DNA of 64,000 nt. Origin: Tachypleus tridentatus. Lineage: Eukaryota > Arthropoda > Merostomata > Xiphosura > Limulidae. The position numbers and the translations under genes were made by a program. A model generated the notes under the pieces. That model was not told where the DNA came from and made no database searches. It was given only the letters and a program-made list of their open reading frames with translations. Below are positions 1 through 12,566 of this stretch, piece by piece (the first letter of the stretch is position 1; the number at the start of each line of letters is the position of its first letter). Location of the stretch: positions 41,162,348 through 41,226,347 of the forward strand of contig NC_134825.1 of NCBI RefSeq assembly GCF_004210375.1, given 5' to 3'.

Positions 1-2825
1 CTAAAGTATTCACAGTAAATAACATGTTATTTATTGAATATTTTAGAGTAATGTGATTTGTATATAAATGAGCTGTTCCCAGTGTCTTCAGAATGTCAAG
101 TTACCTGAACTATTCGTTCAAGCGTGCGTGGCTCACCAGTGAGCTCGAGGGTTAATGAAGATAAAATTCAAGTGACTGACACAATAAACTTAAGCTTACT
201 TTGAGCTCAAACAGACAAACAGAGCCTAGTGAGTGAACTTTATCCGAGTGTTTATTGTTACGAAGTATACTTTTTGTAATTTGAAGGTTTCAAACAATCT
301 TTAACTCTGTATGCTATACACGTTTTACGTGATAGAAAATCTACTTTTAACCAAAATGTACTCTTCTTGAATTTCATGTAAGTGTTGTGCATCATTTAGT
401 TTCATATGTCACATCGTTATTCACGATTTTCATTCAAGTTACCGTGTGCGTTTTGTTGCTAAGAAACTCAAGCATTCATACACCAGTAGGTAACAAGTCT
501 CAGGATCTTTTGTAAAAGTATTGAAATCCACCTTGTATGCATTGGTTTACTGTGTTCATGTTATACTGTAATATAGAATCCCATAAAAACAATGACAATT
601 TAGAGCCTACTAAATTTATTTGTAGTTAAAAACAAAGCTACGCAGAGGGCTATGTGTACTCTGCCCTCCACGGGCGTTGTAAGTCCGCAGACCTATCATT
701 GTGCCACTAGTTTGAAAACAGACAAAATAAAAAATAAAGGGTCTTTTAGCTTCAGTAGACCGTAGTTTATGATAAGCACTACCTCATTTATCTAAAATGT
801 TTCTCTTCTGAGAATAGATCCTTGTCCCAACTTCATTGACCACAGATATTTTATAATTACATCAAACGCATTTTTGCAATATTTATCTCAAAACCATATT
901 TTTTGTAAATATTCTATCACCGTTCACAAACTTCTCTTCATAACAATCAACAAACTAATTTCACTCGATATCAAATAAATATTAGTATAAAATCTCCATA
1001 CTTGACATACTTTTATATAACATAAAAAGTTGCGAAATATAAGAGTTATTTATGCCTCTTTTAGCAAATAAATTCAACTAAAATGGGAACATGCAATTAA
1101 AAGAGAAAGTATAATTGGGGAAAAAGAGTGGAACTGAACACGTGTAACTCACGAAATTCGAAGAAATCGAAGGTGAATGACCGACAAACACTTGATTTTT
1201 ATAATAATGATTAACGGTTCAAATACTCTAACGAACTGTGGCTGTAGTTCACATATTTGGAGAAAAACAATAAATACCTCACGCTATCTACTTTCAGAAG
1301 AAAACGTGTGAATTAACTTTATGTTTTCTATATTCACGTATTAATGAATTATATCAGATAATCTAATTGAAATAGTAATGACAGAGACCTAAAGTTCAAT
1401 CAGTGACTTTTAATTTTATGGAGAATATGTCAACACATCCTACTTCTTGTAAACTAAGTAGTGAATTTTAAATCCATGACTTAAATATTAGAGATCACGT
1501 AAGCTTTATTTTAAACATACTAATAAGAATCTGTAATTATATTTTCAACAATTCCAAAACGCGTCAATAAAAAAGTCATTAATCTTAATACAAAGTATGA
1601 TTTTATCTAATTAAGTAAAGAGGAAAAATGACGTTTATGTGTGTTATTTATCATTTAATATTATGTTATTATACGAATATTTAGATTACAATGTGACATT
1701 TCCCTCATGACAAAGTGTTTTTAAGAAAGTTCCACCAAACACCTAACTGATTTATTATGGAATACGAATCATTTAGGTTTTACTGAACCGTTTACAGAAT
1801 AATATTTCTTGAAAAGCACTGATTAAAAAAGTGAGGTTATTATTAATTGTAAATATTAAAAACTTCCAGGTATTGCTTTACAAAATGGATATTCATGCAT
1901 ATGCGGCAGAACGTTTTTTTAATAAAATTTAGAAATATACCTTTAAGAATTGAATAATTTTATAATAATGTGTTCATAATTTTCGATACATGAAAAAAGT
2001 AGCGATTTTATCAGTTTTTGTCCAGAGTGTTGTATCAGAGGTGCAGAGGTTAATGACGACTAACCATGTCTTTATTATATTAAAAATCACATATTTTACT
2101 GAGATTTAATATGTGGAGCTAAAGAAACAGTAACTTTTTTATCAGAAGCAAAAATCTGCAAAAGTTACTTTTGTTGATAATAATCAAACAACTTGAGTTT
2201 TGAACTTAAATTTGTAATGCTGTATTACACTTCAACTAACAGAAACACTGTAGAAAGGTACGAAATGAAACATATATTCGAAATAGCTAATAGTAATAAA
2301 AATATATTTATGTATGTATTCAATACGCAAAACTATCGTTGACCCTAACAAATCATTAATATATTATTTTCTTTTACGAATTCCTTAGGGTTTAAACAAA
2401 AGACTTGAAAGACTTGGGATAATTATTAATATTTGATGCTTATGAAGTGAAAGTATTGTTGTTTTTTACTGAAGAATATCTGTCGTCTACCCACAATGGT
2501 AACGAAACGCGGTAGCTAAGGTGTATAAGTCTACTTGTGGTTATTTAAAAATAAACAGATTTAACAATTACAATGTACTATATACGATCACAATATACTG
2601 ATGGTATAGCAGGTAGAACAGCGCCGGAAGGGAAAAGGTTATTTTTTTTTTCCTATAGTGTTGAGCAAATTTTCTCGTAAAACGTGTTTTATATGTTCAA
2701 CTTGTTAGGTTATCTACTAATTGAAGTTAAATGGATTTCACCACACGTGTTCTGTGAATAAACAAAATATTTGAACGTAAATTTTAAAATTAACGGTTAT
2801 TTTAAATGTTCCACTACTAATACAT
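1..2825. other. Array sequence without genes, unit A left part
   Basis: AT-rich non-coding sequence, repeated closely at 31747-34560 and less closely at 18978-21950 and 47628-48895. Apart from a short second-family SINE remnant near 623-708 I see no gene, no long open frame and no splice-bounded coding stretch. Confidence 0.8.
623..708 (-). mobile_element. SINE remnant, second family (unit A)
   Basis: In reverse it holds the tail block of the second tRNA-derived SINE family: CTCTGCCC..CACGGG..GTTGTAAGTCCGCAGAC, then ACAAAGCTACGCAGAGGGCT. The tRNA-like head is truncated. The same remnant is at 32362-32459 (unit C) and 19603-19670 (unit B), so it predates the duplication of the units. Confidence 0.6.
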
Positions 2826-3125
2826 TTTGTTCAAACAGTGTATAATACGGTTACAAAATGAAAACAGTATACTTAAAGAAAAAACACAAAGGAAAGACAT
2901 ATATGTCAGAGCAAAGGGAATATATATATATTATTCAATTCATAGAAATACGTTCGATGCGAAAGTATTATATCATTTTTCATTGTTTAAACAGCTTTTC
3001 AAAATACGTGTTTACATACAAAGATGGGGTTGACGAAGTAAAGTTTGAATATGTAAATCTGATAACAATGAGGAATAGTAGCACCTAAATGTCATATAAA
3101 TATTACTGTGAGACGTTAATTTCAT
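2826..3125 (+). repeat. Initiator-tRNA 5' flank segment (unit A)
   Basis: About 300 bases directly upstream of the tRNA gene, with an AT-rich stretch around 2920-2945 (TATATATATATTATTCAATT). Counterparts lie before the tRNAs in B (21950-22240), C (34560-34860) and D (48895-49196). Extra copies without a complete tRNA occur at 29607-29804 and 50668-50880. Short open frames inside it (such as 2827-3033) recur only because the DNA is duplicated. A role in tRNA transcription is possible, but nothing in the sequence proves it. Confidence 0.7.
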
Positions 3126-3197
3126 AGCAGAGTGGCGCAGTGGAAGCGTGCTGGGCCCATAACCCAGAGGTCCGTGGATCGAAACCACGCTCTGCTA
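3126..3197 (+). tRNA. Initiator tRNA-Met (CAT), intact, unit A
   Basis: A 72-base cloverleaf with the hallmarks of eukaryotic cytosolic initiator tRNA. The acceptor stem AGCAGAG/CTCTGCT starts with an A1-U72 pair. The anticodon stem ends in three consecutive G-C pairs around loop CCATAAC. The T loop reads ATCGAAA, with A54 and A60 in place of the usual T54 and pyrimidine 60. The T stem CGTGG/CCACG pairs fully. The internal pol III promoter is present: box A TGGCGCAGTGG and box B GGATCGAAACC. A TTTT run at 3206-3209 would end transcription. No intron, and no encoded CCA. It delivers methionine to the start codon. The same 72 bases are found in units C and D. Confidence 0.97.
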
Positions 3198-3205
3198 ATA
3201 TTACG

Positions 3206-3209
3206 TTTT
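3206..3209 (+). terminator. Pol III terminator of tRNA-iMet, unit A
   Basis: First run of four T downstream of the mature tRNA 3' end, eight bases after it. Confidence 0.75.
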
Positions 3210-3640
3210 CATAACTTCATTTCTCGGTGATCAATGTCATTTAATTCATTTCAAACTAATAAGTACTGCTAGGAGCTTCTTTGTTCTCTATTATATATTA
3301 ATAATTCTTGATGTACTTACACTAATTAGGGTTTTGTATTCCATCGTTAGTTTGCTGCGTGTTTTAGTCTTTTCTTTTCACATGCCTTCCTTCATTTCAT
3401 GTGTATATAGTTTGTTATAACGTAAAACATATTGGAACATAAAAAAACGAAAATACATTGCACCAGCTGAAATGATCCCAGGTTATATGGAGGGTTTTGG
3501 AGGTGTTAGCGAAAGTAGGACCTACGTTGTGCTGGGGATACATCGTCAATCAGTCTTAACATCCATTCGCCAGTTTCACAAAATAAGTTTGCTCCCATTT
3601 TCCTATCATCAAATAGAATAGATAACTTTCTTCCTCCAGA

Positions 3641-3740
3641 AGGAATGCAGTTAGTCATCACCACCCACCGCCAAGTCTTCGGCTACTCTTTTATCAACGA
3701 ATAGCGGGATTGATCGTCACATTATAACGCCTCACTTTAC
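3641..3740 (-). mobile_element. SINE family 1 fragment (unit A)
   Basis: Central part of the tRNA-Thr-like SINE, in reverse: the AGTCATCACCACCCACCGCCAA block and the ACGAATAGCGGGATTGATCGTCAC block. Head and tail are missing. Unit C has the same fragment at 35375-35474. Unit B keeps a much more complete copy at the same place (23410-23687), so A and C share a later trimming. Confidence 0.8.
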
Positions 3741-3744
3741 AACC

Positions 3745-4563
3745 AAGTATACTTGTCTTGTCTTGTATGTCTTGTCTCACACGTACACAATAACCTAGCA
3801 TCGTTTCTGTAGATTCGTCAATAGTGTAAGCAATTTTGAATCATAAAGCAACAGTAAAAAATTTCTTTTTCTGGCAGAATCTCAATGGAAACATTTTAGA
3901 TCATTATATAAGCTCACATCTAAAGGGACCGCTTCTGAATTACTTTTATACTTGCAAGGTCTAAGAATGCCAAGCGAAATCCCAAATAAGAGTTTGTAGA
4001 ATGTTGTTAAACAAGAAGTTCAGTGAGTTTTAAGAAACACATATCGTTTGTGACTAAAATATACCTATTTCTACAGTGTTTCAACGTAACAAGATATTAA
4101 GAACTTGTCCAGGGCTCGTGGTACAATTCCACAACCTTATGAAACGTTCTCTCTTACGGTGCTGACTATAGAGATAATAGAATGTAAGTTATGAATGTTT
4201 ATTTAAAGTTCTTGGATCTCTCCAGCATTGTTTTCATTTAAGATTCTCTTTTTCTACGTCATAACAAGTCTGTGCAACGCTACCTTGAATTTTTGGAAGG
4301 AATTAGAAATGATATGATAATGCTTTTTGTTCAGTATGTCACCTATCCGTAGAAATATGCTTTTTTTAGAAATTACTCTCGTGAATATGACCGCTTATGG
4401 TGTTCACTACTTTAACGCAGTTAAACATGAGAAAATTTCATTTAAGTAGCTTTAACCTCTTATGTTTTCTGTCTGTTAAAGACCCCTAATCATTAAGCTA
4501 CTTTGTCAAAAGATGTTTTCGTTTAACGTTATTAGGTTCTATGTACATTTTCCAGACTCGTTA
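3745..4563. other. Array sequence without genes
   Basis: Non-coding unit sequence matched at 35480-36296 (C) and 23700-24559 (B). I see no gene or RNA structure here. Confidence 0.7.
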
Positions 4564-4574
4564 AGTTAATAAAG

Positions 4575-4703
4575 TTGTTGTTGTTGTTTGAATTAAGCAC
4601 AAAGCTACAGAATGGGCTATCTGTGCTTTGCCCACCACGGGTATCGAAACCCAGTTTTTAGCGTTGTAAGTACGCAGACATACCGCTCATCTTCTGGGGG
4701 GCC
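4575..4703 (-). mobile_element. SINE family 2, with target duplication (unit A)
   Basis: Complete copy in reverse: a tRNA-like head with a box-B-like GGTTTCGATAC, a body with TGGGCAAAGCACAGATAGCCCA, and a (CAA)n tail. It is flanked by AGTTAATAAAG (4564-4574) and AGTTAATCAAG (4704-4714). Unit B holds the uninterrupted site at 24560-24570. The insertion therefore happened in the common ancestor of A and C. Confidence 0.88.
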
Positions 4704-5934
4704 AGTTAATCAAGAGTAAAAACATTTCTCAAAGAACTTTTCAATATATTGCATACACTTCTGTGATTTTGTGAGAAGTAAATTTTACATTCCTATTAAA
4801 GTACTTATGAAAAATACAATAACCTAATTATTTACATCTAGATGAGTTATGTATTTGTAAACCTACTCTTTAAGCCTTAGATTTGTTTTCACTCGTTAGA
4901 TAAAGTTTCGGGGGAAATACTCATGTTACGAAAGTTATATGGAAGGATTTCTGTGTATTTGAGAAACAAAATATATATAAACGTCAATGACACTAACTGA
5001 GCACAGTCGCTAGTAATTCAAGAAAAACTTTTCTCGAATTATAAACAATATAGCAGAACTCATAACACAAATAAGCTAATTGTGTGTTTAATCCATGTGT
5101 AGAAACGGCAACGTATGTCTTGAGCGGTTCTTTGACTTGATTTGTAAATGAACACGGTTCAGTCGGATGAATAAATAGATATTAATACACACTCTACGAT
5201 CGCTGTAGTAGTGCTGTGAAAACATCATAGACTTATCGGGTTTCATGGTTTAAACGCTTTAAGTCATGTTGTTTGTAATTAATATTTTCAACGTTTATTT
5301 TATTTGCATTTGGTGCGAATTCATCAGTTGGAAGTGTATTCTATTCTAAGGGCTCTAAAGGTGTTCTACAAAGATATCTTTCAAAAGTATGTGACTTAAA
5401 AATAATTTCACACTCTTTCTTTATAATGCAATTATTCTGAATATTTGAAAGTATGTAGTTATTGTTTTTTCTACAAATTCTTGTAGAATGTTGATGCTAA
5501 ACATAAAGCGTTAATTAAAAGTAAGATAATAAATAACTACGACGCCCAGAGGACGTATAAGGCATTTGTGAGAATAAAAAGTAAACTAGTCCACAGTATG
5601 TTACGGTACAAAATAAAAAGAAAAAAAATTAATTTTAATCTGTTGATTTAGTGAATAGAAGTTCAGAGCTACAGTTTATGATGAAAAAAAAGAAATTTAA
5701 CAAAGTGATATGTTGAAAACGATGTCACCTGTTATTATGAACTTCTACAAAAAATATCTTCGAAATAATAGTATTTTATTTCACCATTCGTGTTTTTTTA
5801 GTAATCAGATATCTAATATATTTTACTGTTTTACCCACACTTATTGTATGGACTGTAGATGTATGGAAATGTGTGCCGAATATTCCGATATTTTATCATT
5901 TAAAACACTCTGGTATAAACAATGTAATATATTT

Positions 5935-5999
5935 AGCAGAGTGATGCAGTTGTAGCGTGCTGTACTCATAACTCTGTGGATAGAAATTACGTTCTGCTA
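5935..5999 (+). pseudogene. Degraded initiator tRNA-Met, B-like tract of unit A
   Basis: The 65 bases keep both ends (AGCAGAG and TTCTGCTA) and part of box A (GATGCAGT). The anticodon stem, variable region and T arm are eroded and seven bases are missing. The same relic is at 25493-25557 (identical) and 37233-37297. It marks an older tRNA duplication within the unit. Confidence 0.8.
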
Positions 6000-7805
6000 G
6001 ACAGATTTCTGGATTTTGATAATTTCTTAACGTCATTAATACATTTTTAGCAATTTTCTTTTTTCTTACAACATATGTTTTCTTTCTCTTGTGTGATTGT
6101 AATTTACTTTATATAACAGAATACCCAAATATTTTGTCTTCTTTACATATATTCTCTTAATAACGTAAAACTACGCATGCGTTAACAAATCATAGACCAC
6201 ACATTATATTTTAATTTAATATAAATTTTCAATTTTATGTAATGTAATAAAACATTGAGATAACGAATAGTAAAATTTTCCATTTCTCTTCTCAACCGTG
6301 TAAAGCTAAACAAAATAGTCTATTGATTGTAATTAATGTTACTTTAAATAATGTCTATTATTTTAATAAAAATACTTCACCCTATTAATTAGCGTTTTGG
6401 AGTAATTGCAGGTAAATAAGTTTTATTAGTGATATTAAAAGGTCAGTTTATAACCAATTCAATTCACATTAAAATATTTAGATGTTGAAGAACGTCTTTG
6501 TTTTTGGGTCACACGTACACAATAACCTAACACACAGTTACACAAACATTTTATATCTTATTTAAACGAATAATATAACGCAGATATAACTGGACTTAAT
6601 TTGAATTTTTAATTCCATGTAATGTGATAAAACAACAATATAGATAAATAACACAATTTGTGTAGAGTAAGTTTAGTATTTCATTCCTTTAAAGAAATAA
6701 CGATTTTAATAATATTAGTCTATGGATTGTAGATAATCTGGTTGTTTAAATAAATTAATTTAACGCAGATATAACTGGATTGTAGATAATCTGGTTGTTT
6801 AAATAAATTTGGATAATTTTAAAAAAACGCCACAGCGCTTTAATAAGTGTGCCTGATTATAATTTTGGTGTAATTACAGGTAACTGGGTTTTTTTGGTAA
6901 TATTCAAAAAGTCACTTAATAAATATCAACTATTTTTGAAATAACTTTGTACTTTTAACATGAGCTATATCTTTGTCATTATCCTTGTCTCTGTTTTTGA
7001 GGTATTTTTTTTATGAATGTTGATTATAATTGTTTTACCTATCTATTCTTTAACGAAGTTTTAATAATAATATTATTTTAAATTATTTTCCCTCTGTATT
7101 TCTCCTGTGTATACTCGTCTCTTCTGTCTTAAAATTTTCAAAAAGGTTTTCATTTAATTTTATTTTTATTATTTTCACATTCATTATTTCTTTTCTTCTA
7201 TTTCTTCATCTTCTGTCTTTCTTTTTTATTCCAAACACTTCTCTATCAACTGCCATTCCTTCAATTTTCAGTGGATAAAGTAAAACTTGGTACTATCATG
7301 TCATGATCTAATTTAATCATACATTTTTTTTTTTTTATTCATGTTTTTTATATAGATTTTGTAGAGTCAAAAGTCAAACTAACCAAAAATGTAGACTTGC
7401 CTTTCTATGTGGTCCTATTTGTAGCAATCAATATGAAATATAGTAGAAATATGAAATGTTCATGCGTCCAACACAATTAAATAAAAAAGGTTGGGTGTGC
7501 GTATTTTGAATTATTTCAGGTGTGTCAAGTGTCGCAGACATATATGGTCCTGTGGCATTACTCATTACTCGGCCGTACTTTAAGAAATTTACATGAGAAT
7601 TTAAATAAAAACTCTTTCATATAAGTCTCGTGTATTGACAAACAAAAGTGGTTTACTTGATAATTGTTAAAAAAGTAAAATAGGATGAAGATGCATCAAA
7701 ATCTTAACAGTTAGTTCTCCATATTTCAGGGATTTAGGTCAAGATACTTCTTCACAGTTCACATACATTTACATTCCAAAATGCGTGGTATGTCCATTTT
7801 TGGTC
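6000..7805. other. R segment of the unit, no genes
   Basis: An internal repeated segment that begins with ACTACGCATGCGTTAA and ends with CATTTTTGGTC. Its counterparts are 25558-27317, 10350-11830 and 39930-41450, with shortened ones after 22984 and 49945. It includes a pyrimidine-rich stretch (about 7130-7260) that gives spurious open frames. No gene is visible. Confidence 0.75.
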
Positions 7806-8345
7806 GTAACAGAATACATAAATATTTTGATGTCTTCTCAGGGGCATAGCCAGAAATGGCCATTGGGGGGGGGGTTAGTCTGAGTGCTTGATGAAAGCGT
7901 CGCAGGCGCGAAGCCATGCTAGAGGGGCCCGTGGCAAGGCCCTCTCCAGAAAATTTTATAAATAGAAACATAAAAAAAGCCTGATTTATGCATTCTGAGA
8001 CCACGTTTTTGGTAAATTTCATCATCGCACACTGAGGTGTTTGTCTTATTTTTTTAAATCATAAATAAATATATAGGCATATTTATATAATATATAACTT
8101 AAAATTATCAGGCCCAGCAAAGTAGGCCTACAGTCCTGTCATCAATATATAAAATAAGAGTCACTCAGGAGAGTGCAAAATATATGTATAGTGTCTACAA
8201 TCTGTATTCAAATAACACGGACAGTGTATGTTTAGATTTCCTGGATTTCAAGAAATAATTTCACAAATAAACAGCGGGTGGCACCGTGGCCGGCTAGCAG
8301 CACCATGGCACTAATCTAGTCCTCAAATTCAAAATGAAATAATCA

Positions 8346-10138
8346 ATGCCTGTAATACTCATGTTCTTGATGCTTTGGTCAACAGGGTTAAAGTGTTTCT
8401 CAATATTAGCTGATGAAACAACAGATATTTCAGGCATTGAATATTTGGCGCTGTGTGATAGATATTTGCTTGCCAATGACAACTCTGTTGCAATGAGAAA
8501 AAATTTTTTGCAATTTATACCTGTTTATGATGTGACAGGCAGAAACCTGGCTGATGTTATCATAACCAATCTGACAAAATATGGTATTGACATGGCTTAT
8601 CTTCGAGATCAAGGATACGACAGTGATTCCTCTATGAGTGGGAAATTCAATGGTGACCAGAGACACGGCCCGGCATGGCCGAGCGTGTTAAGGCGTTCGA
8701 CTCGTAATCCGAGTGTCGCGGGTTCGAATCCCAGTGGCACCAAACATGCTCGCCCTTTCAGCCGTGAGGGCGTTATAATGTGACGGTCAATCCCACTATT
8801 CGTTGGTAAAAGAGTACCCCAAGAGTTGGCTTTGGGTGGTGATGACTAGCTGCTTTCCCTCTAGTCATACACTGCTAAATTAGGAACGGCTAGCACAGAT
8901 AGCCCTCGAGTAGATTTGCGCGAAATTCAAAACAAAGGAACCAGAGACACAACTGATAACTTCCCACTTGCACCCTATGTACACTGCAGTGCCCATTCCC
9001 TAAACTTGGCTATTTCTGATGCTTGTAAAGAAGTTCCTGTGAGAAATTGCATAAGAGTAATTTCTAGGACTGAAAACTTTCTCAATACACCCAAACGAAA
9101 GCACGTTTTGGCTCTTTCGGTGGAGAATAAAGCACCTGAATCGAAAAAAAAAAAGTTTGAAAGGTCTCTGCTCCACCCGGTGGGTTGAGAGGCAGGATTC
9201 AGTAATTGTCTTTCTAGAATTAATCCATGCAGTTGCAGATACCCTTGAGACCATATTAGGTTGGCAAGACAGAGATTCTGCTACGCAAGCCAATGAATTG
9301 TTGTGTTCTATAGCACAGCCAGAATTCATCATCACTCTACTTACCATTGCTAAATTGTTTTCCGTCAGTTTACCTCTGTGCAACTTACTGCAGCAATAAA
9401 ACATTAGGTTAGGTGTTGCGATGCATCACACAGAAATAGTAGAAAATTTAATCCGTTCACTCAAAAATAATACTGTGAATGAATTTAACAACATTTTCTG
9501 TGAGGCTCAAACTATGTGTAGGGAGCTTCAAATTGACATCGTAATGCCAAGGCAGGCTAAAACGTTCTAACCCACAAAACACTAGCCCTGAGGAGTACTT
9601 TCGTATTGTTGTACTGGTACCATTTGTTGATCACTTTCTTTCACAAATATGTGACTGTCTGTCCAGTCACAAAACTCTCCTTACAAACTTCATGCGTCTA
9701 CTACCATCAGGATCTACCACAGAACGGTCAGAACCTACAGCACAACAATGTGACCAAATTAAAAAGTTGGTCAACATATACATGGCTCACATTGACAGCA
9801 CTTCACTAGTTGCAGTGGGTGAACTTAGGGTTTTGTACAAATCACTTATGAACAACAGACCAAACAATGTCATACATTCATATGCAATGTACAATGCATA
9901 AATGTTCCTTGTCATTTCTAGACTGTTGAAAGTAGTTGCTACGCTGCCTGTGTCAACAAGAACAGTGGAACGGTCGTTTTCAACTCTCAGAAGACTCAAA
10001 AGGTATTTGAGAAATACCACCACTGAAGATCGATTGAATGGCCTGGCCTCATTATACATTCACCGTTATATTAAAGTTGAACCAAATTGTGTTGTAGATG
10101 TCCTGGCAAGAACGAACAGGCGTTTGAGCCTTTCATAG
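8346..10138 (+). pseudogene. hAT transposase remnant (ZMYM1/DUF4371-like), unit A
   Basis: Conserved blocks lie in order in three different frames. ADETTDISG and FIPVYDVTGRNLADVI fall in 8346-8650. VHCSAHSLNLAISDACK is near 8970-9030. STRWVERQDSV lies at 9160-9200. The C-terminal dimerisation block LPVSTRTVERSFSTLRR runs through 9935-9990. In this family the protein cuts and pastes the element. Here a 270-base SINE splits the DUF4371 region, the frame changes at least twice, and stops occur between blocks, so no active protein can be made. The unit C copy has the same architecture. Confidence 0.88.
8667..8938 (+). mobile_element. SINE family 1, nested in hAT (unit A)
   Basis: Complete copy. 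The tRNA-Thr(CGT)-like head starts with GGCCCGGCATGGCCGAG and has box B GGTTCGAATCC. The long body contains CACTATTCGTTGGTAAAAG and GGTGGTGATGACTAGCTG, and the tail is GCGCGAAATTCAAAACAAA. It is flanked by an 11-bp target duplication ACCAGAGACAC (8656-8666 and 8940-8950). The same insertion is in unit C. Confidence 0.95.
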
Positions 10139-10345
10139 ATATTCGATTGTATTTGTCTAGTTCTGACAAAACTTTCTGTATTAGAAGTGTTCAATCAGAA
10201 ATTTGCATTTGAACATTTCTTGTGTGTGAAATTATCTGTCATGCAATCACGGATCTTTATGAAACTTCACAGGTGGCAACTGAACTTGTCTAAAACGTTT
10301 GGGTCCATGGGAAAGTTAACCCCAAGCCCCCCTTGGCTACGCCCC

Positions 10346-12566
10346 ATATATTCTCTAAGTAACGTTAAACTACGCCTGCGTTAACAAACCATAGACCATA
10401 CTTTGATTTAATTTAAATTTTAAATTTTATGTAGTGTAATGAAACATTGAGATAGAGAATAGCTATTGAATAAAGTAAAATTTTATTCTTATTTTCTCAA
10501 CCGTGTAAAGCTAAACAAAAATGGTCTGTTGATTGTTAATAATCTGATTCGTTAAATTATGTTTTATTATTTTAATACAAATACTTCTCCCTATTAATTA
10601 GCGTTTTGGAGTAATTGCAGGTAAATAAGTTTTATTAGTAATATTAAAAGGTCAGTTTATAACCAACTCAATTCACATTAAAATATTTAGATGTTGAAGT
10701 ACGTTTTTGTTTTTGTGTCACTTGTACACAATAACCTAACACACAGTTACACAAACATTTTATATCTTATTTAAACGAATAATATAACGCAGATATAACT
10801 GGACTTAATTTGAATTTTTAATTCCATGTAATGTGATAAAACAACAATAAAGATAAATAACACAATTTGTATAGAGTAAGTTCAGTATTTGATTCCTTTA
10901 ATGAAATAACGATTTTAACAGTCTTAGTCTATGGATTGTAGATAATCTGGTTGTTTAAATAAATTTGGATGATTTGAATGAAATACTTCAGTGCTTTAAT
11001 TTGTGTGCTTCACTATAATTTTGGTGTAATTACAGATAACTAAGTTTTTTTGGTAGTATTCAATAACTCGCTTGATCAACTATTTTTGAAATCATGTTCT
11101 ACTTTTAACTTTTATAAGACGTTTCAGATGAGCTATATCTTTGTCATTATCTTTGACTCTGTTTTGAGGTATTTTTTATGAATGTTGATAGTAATGTTTG
11201 ATATATTTTTTGTCTTATCTATTCTTTAATATATTTATAATAATAATAATTTTAAATTATTTTTCCCTTTCTATCTCTCCTGTATATACTCGTCTCTTCT
11301 GTCTTAACCTTTCCAATAAAATTACATTTAATTTTATTTTTATTATTTTCACATTCATTATTTCTTTTTCTTTTATTTCTTCTTCTTCTTTCTTTCTTTT
11401 ACCAAACACTTCTCTATCAATTGCCATTCCTTCAGTTTTCAGTGGATAAAGCGAAACTTGGTATAATCATATCATGGCCTAAATTAATCATACAGTTTTA
11501 TATTTTTTAATTCAAGTTTTTAATACAGATTTTAAAATAAGTCAAACCACCCGAAAATCTAGATTTGGCTCTCTATGTAGTCATATTTGCCTTAATCAAT
11601 ATGAAATCTGGCAGAAATATTAAATGACCATGCGCCCAACACATATAAATCAGAAAAGTTGGGTGTACATGGTTCTGTCGCATTAGTCATTACTCGGCCG
11701 TATTTTAACCAATTTACATGAGAATTTAAAGAAAAAACTCTTTCATATAAGTTTCGTGCATTGACAAACAAAAATGGTGAACCTGACAATTGTTAGAAAT
11801 TCAAATCGGATTATATGCACATTTTTTTGGTCATATTATGAAAGCCAGAAAGTTAAAATAAACTCATTGGAGATTTAGTGTATCATTCAGCCCCGTTTAG
11901 ACCAACTTACATGCAAGGCGGCAAAGAGGTACTTTTCTACAGCTCCTCTAAACTGGCACCCTATAAATTTGGACTTGCTCGTTTTCAGTAATAAATGGGT
12001 GATTGAGAAGCCAAAGGTTGTTGTTCTTTACAACTACGACACAGTATTCATATTTTGGTCAAGTTACCAGAGATGTAGCACAAATATACCTTTTTAAACG
12101 TTTTAAACAGAGATGTGGACAGCTTTGATATTTTTCTCTTTTTGCTCAATTTTTAGGAAGAAAAGAACAATTGGTCTGTACCTCTAGTAATGTAGATGGT
12201 ATTTAGTAAAAATATACCTCTTTGCACGTAACAAACAGTGATATAGACAATTGTCGATATTTTTTTGTGTTTTTCATTATTTTCATGGTGATAGGTAGGC
12301 CATGATGGAATTCGTGATGGAGACATACTGCATTCTTCCCTTAAATTCTTTAATGTCTTTTTCTATATAGTCTCGTAATTATCTCATGTTTCTAACTGCT
12401 ACATCTATCCTTCAAACCTTCTTTTACTGCCTATAACAAGGTGCAGATCTGTCTAATCCAAAAGTCAATGCTAAAATATTTAGCGTGAATTATTTTTAAA
12501 TGTTTCCTCCCTTTTCTACTACACATGCCATATCGATACTCAACCATTTAACCTAGAATTCACAGA
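10346..12566. other. Unit sequence without genes (second R segment)
   Basis: A diverged repeat of the R segment (10350-11830), followed by sequence shared with C (41450-42180) and in part with B (27320-27784). Pyrimidine-rich tracts near 11340-11420 explain the open frame there. No gene seen. Confidence 0.7.

Larger units (their letters stand above)
5144..7805 (+). repeat. B-like tract inside unit A
   Basis: This 2.66-kb stretch matches unit B 24675-27317 almost base for base (60 of 60 in some lines). A and B on either side are much more diverged, and A otherwise follows C. The tract even contains an open frame (5710-5955) identical to one in B (25268-25513). At 7805/7806 the sequence switches abruptly from B-like (ATTTTTGGTC) to C-like (GTAACAGAATAC). 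Because of this, unit A carries both the empty hAT site (in the tract) and the filled one. Confidence 0.85.
7839..10345 (+). mobile_element. hAT DNA transposon with nested SINE (unit A)
   Basis: Left terminus CAGGGGCATAGCCAG and right terminus TTGGCTACGCCCC form hAT-type terminal inverted repeats. The left flank TGTCTTCT (7831-7838) matches the uninterrupted site in unit B (25694-25701). The right copy of the target duplication has been lost here but survives in unit C. The body holds remnants of a transposase of the DUF4371/ZMYM1-like hAT group, interrupted by a family 1 SINE. The element is defective: several frame changes, no full-length open frame, and the N-terminal zinc-finger region not recognisable. 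It is fixed in A and C and absent from B, so it inserted before A and C separated. Confidence 0.9.

Noticed and set aside
2827-3088. Open frames before the tRNA, repeated at 34562
   Set aside because: AT-rich flank duplicated with the unit; unit B and D counterparts are not open and no protein family is recognisable.
5710-5955. 81-codon open frame identical at 25268-25513
   Set aside because: The identity comes from the recent copying of the whole tract. The frame overlaps the degraded tRNA, and the counterpart in unit C (37010-37250) is interrupted.
11198-11449. Hydrophobic open frame, and similar at 26467-26817
   Set aside because: Caused by T- and C-rich tracts of the R segment; counterparts in other units differ in frame.
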